Source: Zanthoxylum bungeanum
Taxonomy: Eukaryota; Streptophyta; Magnoliopsida; Sapindales; Rutaceae
NCBI GenBank assembly: GCA_019454045.1
Contig: SKCR01032772.1
Span: 868,001 to 932,000 of the forward strand
DNA: 64,000 nt
Reading direction: 5' to 3'
Under the pieces are notes generated by a model. That model searched no databases. It worked only from the letters and a program-made list of their open reading frames with translations, and was not told the DNA's origin. Positions 60,944 to 64,000 of the stretch are shown here, piece after piece. The position numbers and the translations under genes were made by a program. The number at the start of each line of letters is the position of its first letter. Within the stretch, counting starts at the first letter, position 1.

Positions 60944-61195
60944 ATTGTTGAGTAGCAAACAAAGCATTGCCAAAATGACTCCCCCTATGTTTACAAAATT
61001 TGTTGCAGCACCATTTCATTAGAAACCTAAGAAGAGAACCTTCAAAACTCTCAAGAATTTTCCATCAGTTCCCTAAAATACCTGTCCAAATAAATTTGAT
61101 CCACTTTCCCACATTCAAGGCCAGTAAGTATACCAAAACAGTTGATGGCAAGAAGAAAGAAATGAGAATTTAAAAGGTTAATGTGAAAATTTGAA

Positions 61196-63910
61196 TCAAT
61201 TGCGGTTTCTGAAACTCTTGAACAAGAAGATTCCTATGCCCCCAACTGCCAAAGTTAAAATAAGAGGAACTTTAATGGGCTCAGCATCTGAACTGAAACT
61301 TTTCTGGGTTTTTCTTCCTGGGAAAGACCTCTTCCCCATGTTCTCATGAAGAAGATTGTAAAGATTGTCCAACCGCTGCATAACTTGACGCTGTCCATGC
61401 ACAATCCCTGATATCTGTTTGATCAGAAAATTAATAGACCAGCCAGTAAATAGTGCAGATCAGAAGATGTACATTCAAATGATCAACAGGTTATAGACAT
61501 TGTGACCAAGACATTGTCATTGTAAACAGAAAACATGCAATCTTTGAATTGTGCTAGTACTCATGGATGACGTAAACAATTATAACATGCAAAAGTTAAT
61601 CAAACTACAAACACTCCCTTATTGCAATGCCTGTAACTTTACAGTTCTGTCTTATCACCCATTGCATCCCCAACAGGTGCATCATGGTATGAATTGGTTG
61701 TGCTTAAATTCAGATTCTTAGAAAGTTGTCGTTCTCCCTCAGTATGGATTGGTTTTACTTAAATTCAGATTTTTAGAAAGTTGCGTTCTCTCTCGGTATG
61801 AATTGGTTTACTTAAATTCAGATTTTCAGAAAGTTGTCGTTCTCTCTCTTTCAAAATGATCTTCCTGTGTATTACACACACAAATTATCATCCTCATATC
61901 ACATTTGAATACCCTAATATGGAAATATTTATATTCCCAATCCCATTATTATCAACAGCTGTGTCACAGAACCTTATACCTTCCAAACCTCCCATCTTTT
62001 TTTATGTTTTTCATTTGCTAAACTAATGGCATCCAAAAATGTTAGTTCATAATTAATAAGACCCTATAAAAATGTGGTAATTGCAGAAATATTTACTGCA
62101 GAGTGAAAGGATACAGAAAACCATTGTACCTCATCCATTAAAGGTGACTCCTTAGCCAACTGGGAGGAAGATGAGGAATTAGGCATCAAGGAACCATTGC
62201 CTAAACTTGGTATCAAGAAAGAAGTGGGGGCAGAGCCATGGCACGCTTCAGCTTGGAGAGCCAGATTTTGTTGGTTTGAAGAATTTTTCTTGATGGTCAA
62301 CTTGGCATTCAGCTCTTCTATACTAGTTGTAAACTCATCCATTCTATCAGTAAGCGAGGAGATCTGTTCTGAAAGGTGAGTGATGACTCCCTAGAGAGGT
62401 GGAACGGAAAAAAGAATAAAGAAATAGAAGAAACAAAGGAGAAGTAGAATATATTGGGCAGAAAAAAAAATGAAGTTTCCATAGCGTGGAACCAGAAAAA
62501 TAACATAAAGCAACCTAGGTGCTTAACCACATGCATACCTGATTGGCTAGTGTTGACTCCGAACTTCTGAAGTTATTTGTAGCATAGCCAGTAAGCTTGG
62601 ACAGATTCTTGTCCCTTAGAGTTGAGTAAGAATGTGACATACCACTGCTTGATGTAAACATAGTCGATCATTAGTTAAAGCAGAAGAGTTTTAAGTGAAG
62701 CTCCAACTCGTTAAAGAGTGACAAATAAACAGAGACACGTAATAAGAAATGCCACTCGTTAAAGAGTGACAAATAAACAGAGAAACATAATAAGAAATGC
62801 ACCTTTGGCCATTCTTATTTCTCATAGCAACCCTATTAGCAAAGGCTCGTGAAAGTGCTTCCTTAGGGCTTGATACCAGATCCTCATCTAGACTGAGCTT
62901 TGTCTTTAAATCTTCTGGCAAGGCCTGTCAAATTATTTCATCAGGACTACAGACAAAGAGAGAGCATCATAAGCATTTTGGAAGTTGACATACCATAACC
63001 TCACTGACTAGTTTTTCCACTTGAATCTGTTCTATATAGGTGCGTGGAATGTATGAGCCTTCCAGACCCAGCTGCTCTGCAACATATTTTATAATTAAGC
63101 GGTCTTTTCCTTGCACCTGCAAACCAAATTAGAAAAAATTCTCTTGTTAGTACAGATGTCACAAAAATCAACAATAAGCTAGGAAACAATAGAGATGACC
63201 ACGTGATGTACATTGACTAATTAAACAATTATGTTCTAAATGATACAAGCCACTCTTCAGCGTGAATAACTCATATCTTTACGAGGGTATTACATCACGT
63301 AAAAAGTTGACAGGTCGAAGAATCCCATCAGGATTCTTATGGAGCAGAGTGAAGTGGAATCAAGTAAACATGTTGAAAAATTATTGACATGCGAGCTTTC
63401 CCAAAGAAAATAAAAACTAAATAAAAAGTCTGATCTTGTTTTCTAATTCATTCAATGTTGATTTAAGATATCATATCCTGTGTAAATTAGGCAGATTGGT
63501 ATGTTAATATGCAATTACTGATAACAAACAGTAATATAGCTCAGCAGATCCTTTAAACGGAAAGGCGTTCAATTGGGTACAGTGCATATGGAAACAAATT
63601 GATCTTACCATTTATGCATTTGTCTTTAAAACCATGTGATGGACAAAAATCAAATAACCGTTGAAGAAATTGTTAAAAACTAGATGAAAGCATAGAAGTA
63701 TCCAAACAATACCTGAATATACTGGCGATTTAGTTGTTCTAGCCAATCAATTTTCACGCATACCCCCCTTTCATCAGAGAAGACATGACTGCTTCTTTTA
63801 AGGATGGTTGCAATTGTGTAACCCAGGGCCATTAGACCACCAAGAAGACGCACACTGACTTCAAAAGTAATTCTTGGAGATATTACAAAGGGCCTATCTG
63901 TCACCCATTC
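61196..63910 (-). CDS. TTM: TTM1/TTM2-type triphosphate tunnel metalloenzyme, C-terminal part (5' end beyond window)
   Basis: Plant TTM1/TTM2 join a P-loop uridine-kinase-like domain to a CYTH/TTM pyrophosphatase domain and are tail-anchored, at the mitochondrial outer membrane for TTM1. The last six exons are visible on the minus strand: 63910-63713, 63116-62994, 62924-62803, 62644-62539, 62390-62130 and 61414-61196. All have GT-AG borders and consistent phase; 342 residues plus stop. They read EWVTDRPFVISPRITFEVSV, LLGGLMALGY, KIDWLEQLNRQYIQ, VQGKDRLIIKYVAEQLGLEG, SYIPRTYIEQIQVEKLVSEV, LPEDLKTKLSLDEDLVSSPKEAL, a coiled-coil-like LSEQISSLTDRMDEFTTSIEELNAKL, the conserved LALQAEACHGSAPTSF and LAKESPLMDE. 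The end is a hydrophobic VPLILTLAVGGIGIFLF anchor with FRNRN. The kinase and first half of the CYTH domain lie right of 64000. Confidence 0.9.
62703..62800. repeat. 49-bp tandem duplication in a TTM intron
   Basis: ACTCGTTAAAGAGTGACAAA...TAATAAGAAATGC occurs twice in a row (62703-62751, 62752-62800), ending just at the donor side of the exon at 62803. The copies differ at about three bases. Confidence 0.9.
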
Positions 63911-64000
63911 CTGAAATTATAAATTATAAATTATCATATCAGACACCACTTTGGAACATATTTTTTTTCATTCCCTTAAAAAATATATTTAGCAATTAAC

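Overview
The window looks like low-density nuclear DNA of a flowering plant, probably a eudicot. The genes contain introns, intergenic DNA is AT-rich, and the LTR retrotransposons, CACTA and hAT elements and tRNA-derived SINEs are of plant type. The S-adenosylmethionine decarboxylase protein reads most like asterid versions, but that is an impression from memory and no species is claimed. Only four host protein genes are convincing: an OCTOPUS-like/DUF740 gene (9786-10900, +), S-adenosylmethionine decarboxylase with its two upstream ORFs (leader from about 29.75 kb, main ORF 31301-32395, +), an NIK-type LRR receptor kinase (44128-47088, +) and the 3' half of a TTM1/TTM2-type triphosphate tunnel metalloenzyme gene (61196 to beyond the right edge, -). 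They are unrelated housekeeping, signalling and development genes, with no sign of a cluster or operon.

Layout. 0-1 kb: end of a degenerate Ty1/copia element. 1.9-6.4 kb: complete non-autonomous LTR element (LARD-like, minus strand) with target-site duplication (TSD) AATGG, a gag remnant and two kinds of tandem array. 6.7-7.9 kb: CACTA-like element with a hAT MITE nested in it. 9.8-10.9 kb: DUF740 gene. 12.5-29 kb: SINEs, copia gag, integrase and LTR debris, a perfect-TSD solo LTR (24129-25939) and a patchwork of AT-rich direct duplications. 29.7-32.4 kb: SAMDC. 34.9-42.8 kb: two TSD-flanked SINEs, a hAT MITE, a CACTA element inside LTR-like DNA and local tandem duplications. 44.1-47.1 kb: NIK. 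47.7-58.9 kb: two related, decayed copia elements facing each other, giving an inverted repeat of about 11 kb. 59.7-60.9 kb: fold-back and duplicated segment beside the 3' end of the TTM gene, which fills the rest.

Two host genes (DUF740 and NIK) each carry one apparent single-base loss in a homopolymer and are otherwise intact and family-like. Residual sequencing error is as likely as pseudogenisation. I found no CRISPR array, rRNA, canonical tRNA gene or bacterial-type operon, and nothing I would call a new molecular system. The most informative items are the SINE family, the LARD with its paired arrays, the convergent copia pair and the intron-split regulatory uORF of SAMDC. No searches were run; family names come from reading the translations.
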